Of a stretch of DNA of 13,268 bases, positions 6,396 to 13,268 are shown piece by piece. Source of the DNA: Oscillospiraceae bacterium (GTDB lineage Bacteria > Bacillota_A > Clostridia > Oscillospirales > Oscillospiraceae). The first letter of the stretch is position 1. Every line of letters starts with the position of its first letter. Where the stretch lies: positions 1 to 13,268 of the forward strand of contig JAEDOJ010000023.1 in the NCBI GenBank assembly GCA_016302015.1. Direction: 5' to 3'. The position numbers and the translations under genes are program-made. A model generated the notes under the pieces. The model was not told the DNA's origin, made no database searches, and saw nothing but the letters and a program-made list of their open reading frames with translations.

Positions 6396-8210
6396 TCACT
6401 CCTGATGGTAAAATTCATAAACAGCCCTGGCCGCAGGCTCCGGCAGGACGGCCTTCAGCTCCTCCACCCCGGCATTTTTGATGGCCTGAATGGATTTGAA
6501 GTGCTTTAACAGCGCCAGACGGCGTTTTTCCCCGATGCCGGGAATCTGATCCAGTTGAGATCCCTTGACCCGCTTGCTCCGCAGGGTGCGGTGGTAGGTG
6601 ATGGCAAAACGGTGGGTCTCCTCCTGAATCCGCCCGATCAGGGCAAAGACGGCGGGAACCGCCTGAATGCCGATCTCTCTGCCGTCGGGCAGAGTCAGCG
6701 CTCTGGTGCGGTGACGGTTGTCCTTGACCATACCGAAAATGGGAATGGAAATTCCCATGGCGCAGAGGGCTTCCCGCACGGTTTCCCCATGGACGGCGCC
6801 GCCGTCAATGAGCAGAGCATCCGGTTTCTCGTCAAAGCCCTTGTCCCCGTCCAGAAAATGGCAGAATCTTCTGCACACCACCTGCCGCATGGCGGCATAG
6901 TCGTCCTGATCCTCCATATTTTCCAGCTTGAACCGCTTATAATCGCTTTTTTTCGGCTTGCCGTCCACAAATACCGTCATGGAGGCCACAATGTCCGTCC
7001 CGGCGATATTGGAAATATCATAGGCTTCCAACCGCTGGGGGTAGGCCGGCAGGGACAGCAGCTTCTGCAGCAGGGTCAGCGTGCCGTTCAAGCGTTCTGT
7101 TGCGGTGGTCACACGTTCCGCCTCCTGCTGGGCATTTTTCAACGCCAGGTCGGACAGACCCTTGTTGTCCCCCCGACGGGCAACGAGAATCCGAACCTTT
7201 TTCCCTAATTGTTCCTGCAGCAGCTGGGCAAAGGGCTCCGAATCTTCCATGGCAAAGGGCAGCAGAATCCGCTTCGGCGCACTTTGCCGGGCCAGATAAT
7301 ACTGCTTCACCAGAGAGGATACCGCCTCCTGCGGGTCATCCGCAACAGACAGGATTTCATAATCCTTGTCCATCAGATTCCCGCCGATAAAATGAAGCAC
7401 CGCAAAGCAGGCCTTGGCCTCCGTCTGGTACCAGCCGATGACGTCCGTATCCGCCATGGTTCCGGCGGTGACAAGCTGCCGCTCCCCCAGCGCTTCAATG
7501 GCCTTCATCCGATCCCGGAACATCACCGCCTTTTCAAACTCCAGCGCCTCCGCAGCCTGTTCCATCTGCTGCTTCAGAGCTTCACACAGGGGCTTGTACT
7601 TCCCTTCCAGTAAAAGCTGCGCCTGCTCCATACGGCTGCGGTACTCCGTCTGAGACACTTCCTCCCGGCACCAGCCCTCGCATTTTTCCATATGGAAATT
7701 CAGGCAGGGGCGTTCCTTTCCCCGGTCTCTGGGAAATTTTTTGCTGCAATCCGGCAGGCGGAAGGTGTCCTTGATAATCCGGATCACCTGATTGGAACGA
7801 CCCCGGCTTCCGTAGGGGCCGAAATATTTCGCCCCATCGTCCTTCACCCGGTTGGTCAGGGTGATGACGGGATAAGGCTCTCTCATGTCCAGCCGCAGGT
7901 AGGGATAGCCCTTGTCATCCTTCAGCAGGATATTGTACTTGGGCATATAGTGCTTGATCAGCGAGCATTCCAGCACCAGAGCCTCAAACTCGCTGGCCGC
8001 GCGAATCGTCTCGAAATGGTCCACCAACGAGACCATTCGCTTTGTTTTCGCATTGTGGGAGGCGGTGTCCTGAAAATACTGACTCACACGGTTTTTCAGC
8101 TTTTTGGCCTTGCCCACATAGATCACCGTGTTTTCGGCGTTTTTCATCAGGTAGACCCCCGGCTCATAGGGCAGGGAGGCCGCCGCCGCCTTCAATTCTT
8201 CCTTCGTCAT
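6396..8210 (-). CDS. uvrC: Excinuclease ABC subunit C (UvrC)
   Basis: UvrC makes both incisions around a DNA lesion after UvrA and UvrB have marked it. The 604-residue protein shows every domain in order: the GIY-YIG nuclease at about 14-90 (GVY 18-20, IYVGKAKKLKNR 30-41) for the 3' cut; a cysteine set at 155, 169, 177 and 181 matching the [4Fe-4S] ligands described for E. coli UvrC; the UVR UvrB-binding helix pair around 205-240; the RNase H-like nuclease with Asp398 (AYDIS), Asp436/437, Asp469 (LLIDGG) and His533 for the 5' cut; and helix-hairpin-helix DNA binding at about 550-600 (IPGIGEKR). The ribosome binding site is weak (GGTGA, four bases before ATG), which suggests modest translation. 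The only visible promoter is the one ahead of the HPr gene, across a hairpin-filled gap. UvrA and UvrB are not in the window. Confidence 0.98.
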   Translation of the reverse strand: MTKEELKAAAASLPYEPGVYLMKNAENTVIYVGKAKKLKNRVSQYFQDTASHNAKTKRMVSLVDHFETIRAASEFEALVLECSLIKHYMPKYNILLKDDKGYPYLRLDMREPYPVITLTNRVKDDGAKYFGPYGSRGRSNQVIRIIKDTFRLPDCSKKFPRDRGKERPCLNFHMEKCEGWCREEVSQTEYRSRMEQAQLLLEGKYKPLCEALKQQMEQAAEALEFEKAVMFRDRMKAIEALGERQLVTAGTMADTDVIGWYQTEAKACFAVLHFIGGNLMDKDYEILSVADDPQEAVSSLVKQYYLARQSAPKRILLPFAMEDSEPFAQLLQEQLGKKVRILVARRGDNKGLSDLALKNAQQEAERVTTATERLNGTLTLLQKLLSLPAYPQRLEAYDISNIAGTDIVASMTVFVDGKPKKSDYKRFKLENMEDQDDYAAMRQVVCRRFCHFLDGDKGFDEKPDALLIDGGAVHGETVREALCAMGISIPIFGMVKDNRHRTRALTLPDGREIGIQAVPAVFALIGRIQEETHRFAITYHRTLRSKRVKGSQLDQIPGIGEKRRLALLKHFKSIQAIKNAGVEELKAVLPEPAARAVYEFYHQE

Positions 8211-8229
8211 ATGATCACCGTGATAGAAA

Positions 8230-8260
8230 GCTGTCCCAAACGCAGCGCGCTTGGGACAGC
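8230..8260 (-). terminator. Probable terminator or attenuator between the HPr gene and uvrC
   Basis: On the minus strand GCTGTCCCAA and TTGGGACAGC pair perfectly (10 bp) around an 11-base GC-rich loop, followed by TTTCTATC. The T-run is short and broken, so termination is likely partial. It ends 20 bases before the uvrC ATG, and no promoter is visible between the hairpin and uvrC, so a fully efficient stop here would silence the four genes beyond. A partial terminator giving more HPr than UvrC is the simplest reading. Confidence 0.55.
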
Positions 8261-8277
8261 CATGTGGTCAATTCTAA

Positions 8278-8303
8278 AGAGCCGCCGCTCTGTTTCATCA
8301 GAG
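8278..8303 (-). repeat. Mutually exclusive small hairpins after the HPr stop codon
   Basis: Two 5-bp stems share bases. CTCTG/CAGAG pairs 8303-8299 with 8292-8288 around a 6-base loop. AGAGC/GCTCT pairs 8291-8287 with 8282-8278 around GGCG and is followed by TT. Both cannot form at once. An outer pairing of AAGAG at the HPr stop with CTCTT is also possible. This could be a 3' stabiliser or part of an attenuation switch with the stronger hairpin downstream; the stems are short and may have no function. Confidence 0.35.
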
Positions 8304-8309
8304 GTTCTC

Positions 8310-8570
8310 TTAATAAACGTCCTTCACCAGCATAGCGGAAAGCTCTTTCACAGCAGCTTCCTCATCGGGGCCCTCCGCCATGAGCGTAATCTCAGTTCCG
8401 GTGGTAATGCCCATGGAGAGAACGCCAAGAAGACTCTTGGCATTGATCTTTCGATCCTCGACCTCAACCCAAATGCTGGAACGGAATTCATTGGCCTTCT
8501 GAATGAAGTAAGTAGCCTGCTTGTTGTGGAGGCCGGACTCGCACTTCACTACGGTTTTTTCTGTATACAT
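8310..8570 (-). CDS. HPr-family phosphocarrier / Crh-like regulatory protein
   Basis: The 86-residue product has the whole HPr fold. Counting from the ATG at 8570, the histidine that PTS enzyme I phosphorylates falls exactly at position 15 and the HPr-kinase serine at 46 (AKSLLGVLSMGI, 44-55). I chose this start because AAGGAG (8584-8579) is eight bases ahead; an in-frame GTG three codons upstream overlaps the Shine-Dalgarno itself. The His15 surroundings are odd: canonical HPr reads His-Ala-Arg-Pro-Ala, here it is His-Asn-Lys-Gln-Ala, so Arg17, which stabilises the phosphohistidine, is replaced by Lys. The FIQKANEF segment resembles Crh-type proteins, which lack His15 and act only through Ser46 with CcpA. 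The protein may therefore be chiefly a catabolite-repression signal rather than a sugar phosphocarrier. No ptsI, hprK or ccpA is nearby. It has its own strong promoter. Confidence 0.93.
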   Translation of the reverse strand: MYTEKTVVKCESGLHNKQATYFIQKANEFRSSIWVEVEDRKINAKSLLGVLSMGITTGTEITLMAEGPDEEAAVKELSAMLVKDVY

Positions 8571-8578
8571 TCGTGTCA

Positions 8579-8584
8579 CTCCTT
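8579..8584 (-). promoter_or_regulatory. Ribosome binding site that fixes the HPr start
   Basis: AAGGAG eight bases before the ATG at 8570. The upstream in-frame GTG at 8579-8577 uses the last G of this site and so cannot be served by it. Confidence 0.85.
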
Positions 8585-8615
8585 AAATCACGATTATTTA
8601 CGAAGTCTATATGAT

Positions 8616-8644
8616 AATATACGTAAATTTCGGTATTTTGTCAA
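8616..8644 (-). promoter_or_regulatory. Promoter of the HPr gene (sigma-A type)
   Basis: TTGACA (8644-8639), a 17-base spacer and TATATT (8621-8616) match the housekeeping consensus at 11 of 12 positions. It sits 20 bases after the mutS2 stop codon and gives a leader of roughly 40 bases before the HPr ATG. It is the only clear promoter for the HPr-uvrC-rsmD-coaD-coiled-coil group. The surrounding sequence is distinctly A/T-rich compared with the genes. Confidence 0.88.
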
Positions 8645-8664
8645 CACATTTTTACCGGGATAAT

Positions 8665-11040
8665 TCAGCAATTCAGTTCGGCGATGGTCACGCCGTCCTC
8701 GCCCTCGCCGTACACACCCAGACGGAAGCGTTTGACTGTCCGGTTATGCTTCAATTCCTCGTGGACGGCCTTTCGAAGGACGCCGGTGCCCTTGCCGTGG
8801 ATGATCCGCACCTGCGCCAGATTTGCCAGCATGGCGCTGTCCAGGAAGATGGACAGGGTGGCAACGGCCTCACCCGCGGTCATGCCCCGGAGATCCAGCT
8901 CCGTGGCGGCGGCCTGATTGCGGAACTCCCGCTTGCTGCGCTCGATGATTTTCTTCACCTGCTGCTGGGTCTCTTCAATCAAATAGACCTCCTCCGGCTG
9001 GGCGGTGATTTTCATAATCCCCGCCTGAAGCTGGTAGCTGCCGTCCTTCTGAATGGCAAGCACCTGCGCCTTGGTGCCGAATTTCAGGATCTCCACCGTG
9101 TCGCCTACCTTGATGGCACGGCTGGGGGCAGGACGCTTGGGGGCTTCCTGCCTGGCGGAGAAGGCCTCCTCCGCTTCGTTCAGCTTCTTCCGCAGCTCCG
9201 CCTGTTTGGCGTTGCTGCCCTGCACGTCCGCCGAATCCCGCATCTGCTTGCGAAGCTGCTTCAGCTCCTCCGCCACCTCGTTGGAGACTCGTCGGGCATT
9301 GTCAATGATGGCCTGCGCCTCCGCTCTGGCAGAACGCATGGCCTTTTCCCGCTCCCGCTTGATCTCCCCGTAGTATTCCTCAGATTTCGCCCGCATCTGC
9401 TCCGTTTCCAGCTTCAGCCGCTGGGCTTCCAGCTTGGCAGTCTCCATCTGCTGGCGCTGCTGCTCCAACTGCGCCAGAACGTCCTCAAAATTCTTGTCGT
9501 TTTCATTGACAAAGCTCTTTGCCTTGTCAATGATCAGCTCCGGCAGACCCAGCCGCTTGGAAATGGCAAAGGCATTGGACTTGCCGGGAATGCCGATGAG
9601 AAGCTTATAAGTCGGTCGCAGCGTCTCCACGTCAAACTCGCAGGAGGCGTTCATAACCCCCTCCGTCCGCATGGCATAGAGCTTCAATTCCGCATAGTGG
9701 GTGGTTGCCGCCACCTTGCTGCCGCATTTCCGGCAGAATTCAATCAGCGCCGTGGCCAGAGCGGCGCCCTCTGCCGGGTCGGTGCCCGCACCCAGCTCGT
9801 CAAAGAGCACCAACGTCTCATCATCACAGCATTCCACAATTTCCACAATATTTTTCATGTGGGCGGAGAAGGTGGACAGGGACTGCTCAATGGACTGTTC
9901 ATCGCCGATGTCCGCCAGCACCGTCTTGAACACGGAGACGGCGCTGCCGTGGTCGGCGGGAATGTGCAGACCGCACTCCGCCATCAGGGTCAGAAGGCCG
10001 ATGGTCTTCAGGGTGACGGTCTTGCCGCCGGTGTTGGGGCCGGTGATAATCAGGGTGTCGAAATCCGTCCCCAGACGGAGGGTGATGGGCACCACCTTTT
10101 TCCTGTCAATCAGAGGATGTCTGGCCTTGACCAGCTCAATGGTGCCGTTGGTACGGATTTCCGGCTCCATGCCGTCCATCTTCAGAGACAGCCTCGCCTT
10201 TGCGAAGATCACATCCAGCGCCACCAGCATCTCATAGCTGGTGGTAATATTCTCCCGGAAGGAGGCCGCTTCCGCGGAAAGCTCCGCCAGAATCCGCTCA
10301 ATTTCCTTTTTCTCCCGGAGCAGCAGCTCCCGCAGGGCGTTGTTGGCATTCACCGCGGACATGGGTTCAATGAAGAAGGTGCCCCCGGAGGAGGAAACAT
10401 CGTGAACCAGACCGGGAATTTCGCTCTTGTATTCGCTCTTCACCGGAACCACATACCGGTCTCCCCGGAGGGTGATGATGGGATCACGGAGGTATTTGGA
10501 ATAGCTGGGAGAGGAAATGATCTTCTGGAGAGACTCCTTCACCTTTGCGCTCTGAATCCGCATATGGCGGCGGATATCCGCCAGCTCGCTGCTGGCGGCG
10601 TCGGCAATTTCCTCCTCGGAGATGATGGAATTGGAAATTTTTTCCTCCAGATAACGGTTGGGCGTCAGCTCCTGAAAGCAGTAATCCAGCTTCGTTTCCG
10701 TATAGTCTCCGTTATAATAGGCCTTGGCGTTGCGGATGCACCGCAAAACACCGGCAATCCGCAGCAGCTCCACCGGGGTCAGGCAGCCGCCCCGATCAGC
10801 CCGTTCCAGAGAGGCGCCGATGTCCTTGAGCTCATGGAAGGAGGGCGCTCCCTTTAGGATCACCAGCTTGCAGGCGGCGGTGGTCTGTCCCTGCAAAATT
10901 CTGATTTCTTCTTCATCGTCCAAGGGCGTCAGCTTTTTACACCGCGCCTTGGCGCTTTCGCTGTGAGCGCAGTCCGCAAGCAGGTTCAGCACTGCGTCAA
11001 GCTCTAATTTATTCAATGATTTTTCATATAGCTCTGTCAT
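8665..11040 (-). CDS. mutS2: MutS2 ATPase/endonuclease with Smr domain
   Basis: MutS2 resembles the MutS core but lacks the mismatch-recognition domain. Reported roles are suppression of homologous recombination and, in Bacillus, splitting of collided ribosomes. The 791-residue length is typical. The helical clamp/core region covers about 1-320 with YVVPVKSEYK near 196-205. The ABC ATPase shows Walker A GPNTGGKT (334-341), Walker B with LVLFDELGAGTDP (410-422; Asp414, Glu415) and the switch His448 in ATTHYAE. A long coiled coil runs about 515-630. The C-terminal Smr nuclease domain has LDLRG (715-719) and HGKGTG (748-753). The start follows GAGGA by eight bases, and that site overlaps the recO stop codon ten bases upstream, implying one transcript with recO. 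No terminator separates it from the HPr promoter. Confidence 0.98.
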   Translation of the reverse strand: MTELYEKSLNKLELDAVLNLLADCAHSESAKARCKKLTPLDDEEEIRILQGQTTAACKLVILKGAPSFHELKDIGASLERADRGGCLTPVELLRIAGVLRCIRNAKAYYNGDYTETKLDYCFQELTPNRYLEEKISNSIISEEEIADAASSELADIRRHMRIQSAKVKESLQKIISSPSYSKYLRDPIITLRGDRYVVPVKSEYKSEIPGLVHDVSSSGGTFFIEPMSAVNANNALRELLLREKKEIERILAELSAEAASFRENITTSYEMLVALDVIFAKARLSLKMDGMEPEIRTNGTIELVKARHPLIDRKKVVPITLRLGTDFDTLIITGPNTGGKTVTLKTIGLLTLMAECGLHIPADHGSAVSVFKTVLADIGDEQSIEQSLSTFSAHMKNIVEIVECCDDETLVLFDELGAGTDPAEGAALATALIEFCRKCGSKVAATTHYAELKLYAMRTEGVMNASCEFDVETLRPTYKLLIGIPGKSNAFAISKRLGLPELIIDKAKSFVNENDKNFEDVLAQLEQQRQQMETAKLEAQRLKLETEQMRAKSEEYYGEIKREREKAMRSARAEAQAIIDNARRVSNEVAEELKQLRKQMRDSADVQGSNAKQAELRKKLNEAEEAFSARQEAPKRPAPSRAIKVGDTVEILKFGTKAQVLAIQKDGSYQLQAGIMKITAQPEEVYLIEETQQQVKKIIERSKREFRNQAAATELDLRGMTAGEAVATLSIFLDSAMLANLAQVRIIHGKGTGVLRKAVHEELKHNRTVKRFRLGVYGEGEDGVTIAELNC

Positions 11041-11050
11041 GATTTTATCC

Positions 11051-11794
11051 TCATAAGAACAGTGATTTATAGGTATCCAAGGCAGAAAAGCTCCGCTCCA
11101 GCCGCATGGTCAGATATCCCTCCGTCAGGTTGCTCAATTCCTTCAGACCGGCCTCAGACAGGGTGAAGGAGAACAGCTTTTTGGGGTCTGCGCCGCAGAT
11201 AAACCGCATGGCCGCCAGAGTTCCCGGGGAAAGGGGCATACGGATGCTCCGCCCCTCGTCCATCTGACAGGAGGCGCATTGCGCCACCCCGTGGGTGATA
11301 TTGAACCGGTCGGGCTGGGGGCTGCCGCAAACCCCGCAGCACCGCAGATCCGGCAGAAAGCCGGAAATACAGGCAGAGCGGAGTTCAAAAACCGCCTTCA
11401 CCAAAAGCTGGGGCTTGTGCAGCTTTCCCAGAGAATACAGGCTGTTGAGCAGGAGGGACAGCAGCTCCGGCACGGGGTCAGAGTCCTGCGCCAGCATATC
11501 CGTAACCTGAACGAAATAGGAGGCCAGATAGAACAGCTCAATATCCTTCTGCAATTCCGGGAACAGCTCCTGAGAGACTGCCTCCGTGATCACGCATCTG
11601 CCCTGCTGCTCCAGCCAGGTGAACTCGGAACAGGTCAGAAGCTGGCAGGCGGCCTTCAACCGGCTGCGCCCGGTTCTCACGCCTCTGGCTCTCAGGGTCA
11701 GCTTGCCGTAATTCCGGGTCAGCACCGTGAGCAGCTTGTCGCTGTCCTTATAATTGACCTCCCGCAGGACGAAGCCCACATCTTTTTCGTACAT
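11051..11794 (-). CDS. recO: DNA repair protein RecO
   Basis: RecO works with RecR to load RecA on single-stranded DNA coated with SSB during gap repair. The 247 residues match the family. The N-terminal OB fold starts with the typical region YEKDVGFVLREVNYKDSDKL (2-21) and a basic patch RARGVRTGRSRLK (35-47). A central helical bundle follows. The zinc site is the four cysteines 153, 156 (CGVC) and 173, 176 (CASC). The start is supported by AAGGAA six bases before the ATG. Upstream era and the small yqzL gene give the order seen in many Firmicutes. Confidence 0.97.
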   Translation of the reverse strand: MYEKDVGFVLREVNYKDSDKLLTVLTRNYGKLTLRARGVRTGRSRLKAACQLLTCSEFTWLEQQGRCVITEAVSQELFPELQKDIELFYLASYFVQVTDMLAQDSDPVPELLSLLLNSLYSLGKLHKPQLLVKAVFELRSACISGFLPDLRCCGVCGSPQPDRFNITHGVAQCASCQMDEGRSIRMPLSPGTLAAMRFICGADPKKLFSFTLSEAGLKELSNLTEGYLTMRLERSFSALDTYKSLFL

Positions 11795-11823
11795 ATCTGT
11801 TTCCTTATGTAATGCGAGCCTGG

Positions 11824-11922
11824 TCAGCCCGCCTGTTTCTTGTCCCTTGCTTTCAGATAGAAAAGATACGCTTCCGGTGCGCCGGTTTCCATGAATAAAT
11901 CCCAGAAAAATGCAGCGTCCAT
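11824..11922 (-). CDS. yqzL: YqzL-family small protein (32 residues)
   Basis: A 33-codon frame lies between era and recO, starting MDAAFFWDLFMETGAPEAYL and ending near the Lys-rich ARDKKQAG. AAAGGGG is seven bases before its ATG, a normal ribosome binding site. Bacillus YqzL, also tiny, sits in this same era-recO gap, and its relatives share the pattern of Trp, then Phe, then Thr-Gly, then Ala-Tyr-Leu that is seen here. Its function is unknown to me. The frame is amphipathic and helical, with no signal peptide. It is followed by recO after 29 bases, so it is probably co-transcribed. It is easily missed by gene callers because of its length. Confidence 0.8.
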   Translation of the reverse strand: MDAAFFWDLFMETGAPEAYLFYLKARDKKQAG

Positions 11923-11989
11923 AGGAAAACCCCTTTCATATTCTACTTGACTTTAGGATTTCCCCGTTTCACTTTTCTATCCTTGGATA
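11923..11989 (-). other. era-yqzL intergenic gap, nothing clear
   Basis: This 67-base A/T-richer stretch holds the yqzL ribosome binding site and a TAGAAT that could be a -10 box, but no -35 box lies at the right distance. No terminator hairpin is seen, so read-through from era is expected. Confidence 0.5.
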
Positions 11990-12877
11990 TTATTGATAAC
12001 CGAAGTTCCGGATCAGGAAGTCGCTGTCCCGCCAGTTTTCCTTCACCTTCACCCAGGTCTGCAAAAATACCTTGGTTCCCATAAATTTTTCGCAGTCATT
12101 TCTGGCGGCGGTGCTGATTTTTTTCAGCATGGCGCCGTTTTTGCCGATAATGATCCCCTTGTGGCTGGCCTTTTCGCAGTAGATGGTGGCGTCCACGTCG
12201 ATGACCCCGTTGTCCCGCTCGGAGAATTTTGTGATTTCCACAGCGGTGCCGTGGGGAATTTCCCGCTCCAGATTCCACAGCAGCTTTTCCCGGATGATCT
12301 CCGCAATCACCTGCCGCTCCGGCTGGTCGGAGGTCATGTCCTCCGGGAAGAAGAAGGGACTTTCCTCAGCATATTTGGCGCACTCGTCCAGAAGCGCCTT
12401 CACCCCATCGTTAAACCTGGCGGAAATGGGCATCACTGCGTCAAATTTGAACTTTTCCGAATAGGTCGCAATGACGGACAGCAATTCGTCCTTGTCCTGG
12501 ACGGTGTCGATCTTATTGATGACCAGAATGGCAGGTGCCCCGCTGGCCTTGATTTGCTCAAGCAGATTTTCTTCCTGAGGGCCGATGTTGGCAATGGGCT
12601 CCACCAGCAGCAGCACCAGATCCACATCTGCCACGGACTCCCGCACCACGTCCACCATATAATCTCCCAGCTTGGTTCTGGGCTTGTGGAAGCCGGGGGT
12701 GTCGATAAAGACCAGTTGGGTGTCCCCTCTGGTCAGCACGCCGCAGATCCGGTTTCTGGTGGTCTGAGGCTTGTTGGACACGATGGCAATCTTCTCTCCC
12801 ACCAGATGGTTGATCAGGGTGGACTTCCCCACGTTGGGTCTGCCGGCAATGGTAATCATTACGGATTTTGTACTCAT
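11990..12877 (-). CDS. era: GTPase Era
   Basis: Era is an essential Ras-like GTPase that binds near the 3' end of 16S rRNA and assists 30S subunit maturation. With the start at 12877 the product is 295 residues, the normal size. G1 is GRPNVGKS (12-19), the switch I/G2 region is PQTTRNRI (37-44), G3 is DTPG (59-62), G4 is NKID (121-124) and G5 is ISAR (151-154). The C-terminal KH RNA-binding domain has the GKNG loop at 245-248 and ends in the family-typical KVKENWRDSDFLIRNFGY. The ATG at 12877 follows AGGAG by six bases. A longer in-frame start at 12922 would run back into ybeY and is rejected. The ybeY stop lies 13 bases upstream, so the two are one operon; both act on 16S rRNA. Confidence 0.98.
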   Translation of the reverse strand: MSTKSVMITIAGRPNVGKSTLINHLVGEKIAIVSNKPQTTRNRICGVLTRGDTQLVFIDTPGFHKPRTKLGDYMVDVVRESVADVDLVLLLVEPIANIGPQEENLLEQIKASGAPAILVINKIDTVQDKDELLSVIATYSEKFKFDAVMPISARFNDGVKALLDECAKYAEESPFFFPEDMTSDQPERQVIAEIIREKLLWNLEREIPHGTAVEITKFSERDNGVIDVDATIYCEKASHKGIIIGKNGAMLKKISTAARNDCEKFMGTKVFLQTWVKVKENWRDSDFLIRNFGYQ

Positions 12878-12883
12878 ACTTCT

Positions 12884-12888
12884 CTCCT
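12884..12888 (-). promoter_or_regulatory. Ribosome binding site that fixes the era start
   Basis: AGGAG six bases before the ATG at 12877, located just after the ybeY stop codon. It supports the 295-residue form of Era over the 15-residue N-terminal extension. Confidence 0.85.
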
Positions 12889-12890
12889 GT

Positions 12891-13268
12891 TTAATCTCTT
12901 GTAATACCGAGCTGTGCGGCAATCAGTTCTTCCCGAAGCCGCATCTGCCGCTTCATCGGCCCCTCGTCCAGATGGTCATAGCCCAGCAGATGGAGGACGG
13001 AATGGATGGTCAAATAGCCAATCTCCCGTTTCAGGGAGTGACCGAAGCGTTTGGCCTGATCTCTGGCCCGCTCCAGAGAAATGGCCATATCTCCCAGAGG
13101 AATCAGGCCGGTTTGGGGATCGATATAGGGCGAAACGTCCGCCGGAAACTGCCCCGGCTCCAACTGGAACATGGGGAAGGACAGCACATCTGTTTCCCTG
13201 TCCACGTTCCGCATGGCCTTGTTGATGGCATGAATCCCCTCGTCGTCGGTGACCAGCACATTGATCTC
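12891..13268 (-). CDS. ybeY: Endoribonuclease YbeY (partial, N-terminus outside the window)
   Basis: YbeY is a metal-dependent single-strand RNase involved in 16S rRNA 3'-end maturation and 70S quality control. The visible 125 residues include the early TDDEGIHAINK segment, DRETDVLSFP and the zinc-binding triad in HSVLHLLGYDH (His-x3-His-x5-His). The frame is open to the window edge (Glu-Ile-Asn before the GTG at 13259). That GTG lies within a conserved strand, so it is not the start, and roughly 30-40 residues are missing compared with the usual 150-165. In many clostridia dgkA and cdd lie between ybeY and era; here era follows directly after 13 bases. Confidence 0.95.
   Translation of the reverse strand, partial: EINVLVTDDEGIHAINKAMRNVDRETDVLSFPMFQLEPGQFPADVSPYIDPQTGLIPLGDMAISLERARDQAKRFGHSLKREIGYLTIHSVLHLLGYDHLDEGPMKRQMRLREELIAAQLGITRD

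Noticed and set aside
8278..8303. CTGATGA motif followed by a stem, reminiscent of a hammerhead ribozyme core
   Set aside because: The second conserved element (GAAA directly after stem II) and the enclosing stems I and III are missing, so the match is chance.
8611..10857. 748-codon open frame on the plus strand over mutS2, and similar long plus-strand frames over the mutase, uvrC and era genes
   Set aside because: All are antisense shadows of well-identified genes with the same composition bias, and none has a convincing ribosome binding site or recognisable domain.
12878..12922. 15-residue N-terminal extension of Era
   Set aside because: It would overlap ybeY and lacks a ribosome binding site, whereas the ATG at 12877 has AGGAG at the right distance and gives normal Era length.
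1..13268. tRNA or rRNA genes, CRISPR arrays, insertion sequences, phage genes, toxin-antitoxin or defence modules
   Set aside because: I looked for these on both strands and saw none; the gaps are short and explained by promoters, the T-box, terminators and ribosome binding sites.

Overview
All recognisable genes lie on the minus strand, so the window is read from high to low coordinates. It looks like chromosomal housekeeping DNA from a GC-rich, low-motility-of-context Firmicute, most likely a gut clostridium of the Oscillospiraceae/Ruminococcaceae type. The basis is: the ybeY-era-yqzL-recO order, mutS2 with a Smr domain, an HPr/Crh-type protein, a tRNA-Val-sensing T-box in front of valS, consensus TTGACA-17-TATAAT-like promoters, strong AGGAGG-type ribosome binding sites, and a GAGGGAG-hairpin repeat of a kind I associate with that family from memory. 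The genus cannot be fixed from this sequence.

Layout in transcription order. (1) 13268-11041: ybeY (cut by the window edge), era, a 32-codon yqzL, and recO, closely spaced and ending in mutS2 (to 8665). This is a ribosome-maturation plus recombination/repair cluster, probably one transcript entering from outside the window. (2) 8644-4797: a strong promoter drives a small HPr-family gene. After a 99-bp hairpin-rich gap come uvrC, rsmD, coaD and a coiled-coil protein gene, separated by -4 to 19 bases, ending in a clear intrinsic terminator. (3) 4757-3054: a phosphoglucomutase-family gene with no clear promoter or terminator of its own. (4) 3050-112: a consensus promoter three bases after the mutase stop codon, a textbook T-box leader with a GUC (valine) specifier, and valS. 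(5) 60-1: a double-hairpin repeat running off the left edge.

How they fit together. The genes serve translation and genome upkeep: YbeY, Era and RsmD act on 16S rRNA and 30S assembly, ValRS charges tRNA-Val under control of its own uncharged tRNA, UvrC, RecO and MutS2 act in DNA repair or ribosome rescue, CoaD makes the CoA precursor, and the mutase and HPr link to carbon metabolism.

I see no phage, insertion sequence, CRISPR array, toxin-antitoxin or defence system and no evidence of an undescribed multi-gene system. The items most worth a second look are small: two overlapping perfect inverted repeats built into the valS promoter, an HPr whose active-site Arg-Pro is replaced by Lys-Gln, the hairpin-filled HPr-uvrC gap, the conserved but uncharacterised coiled-coil gene, and the left-edge repeat.
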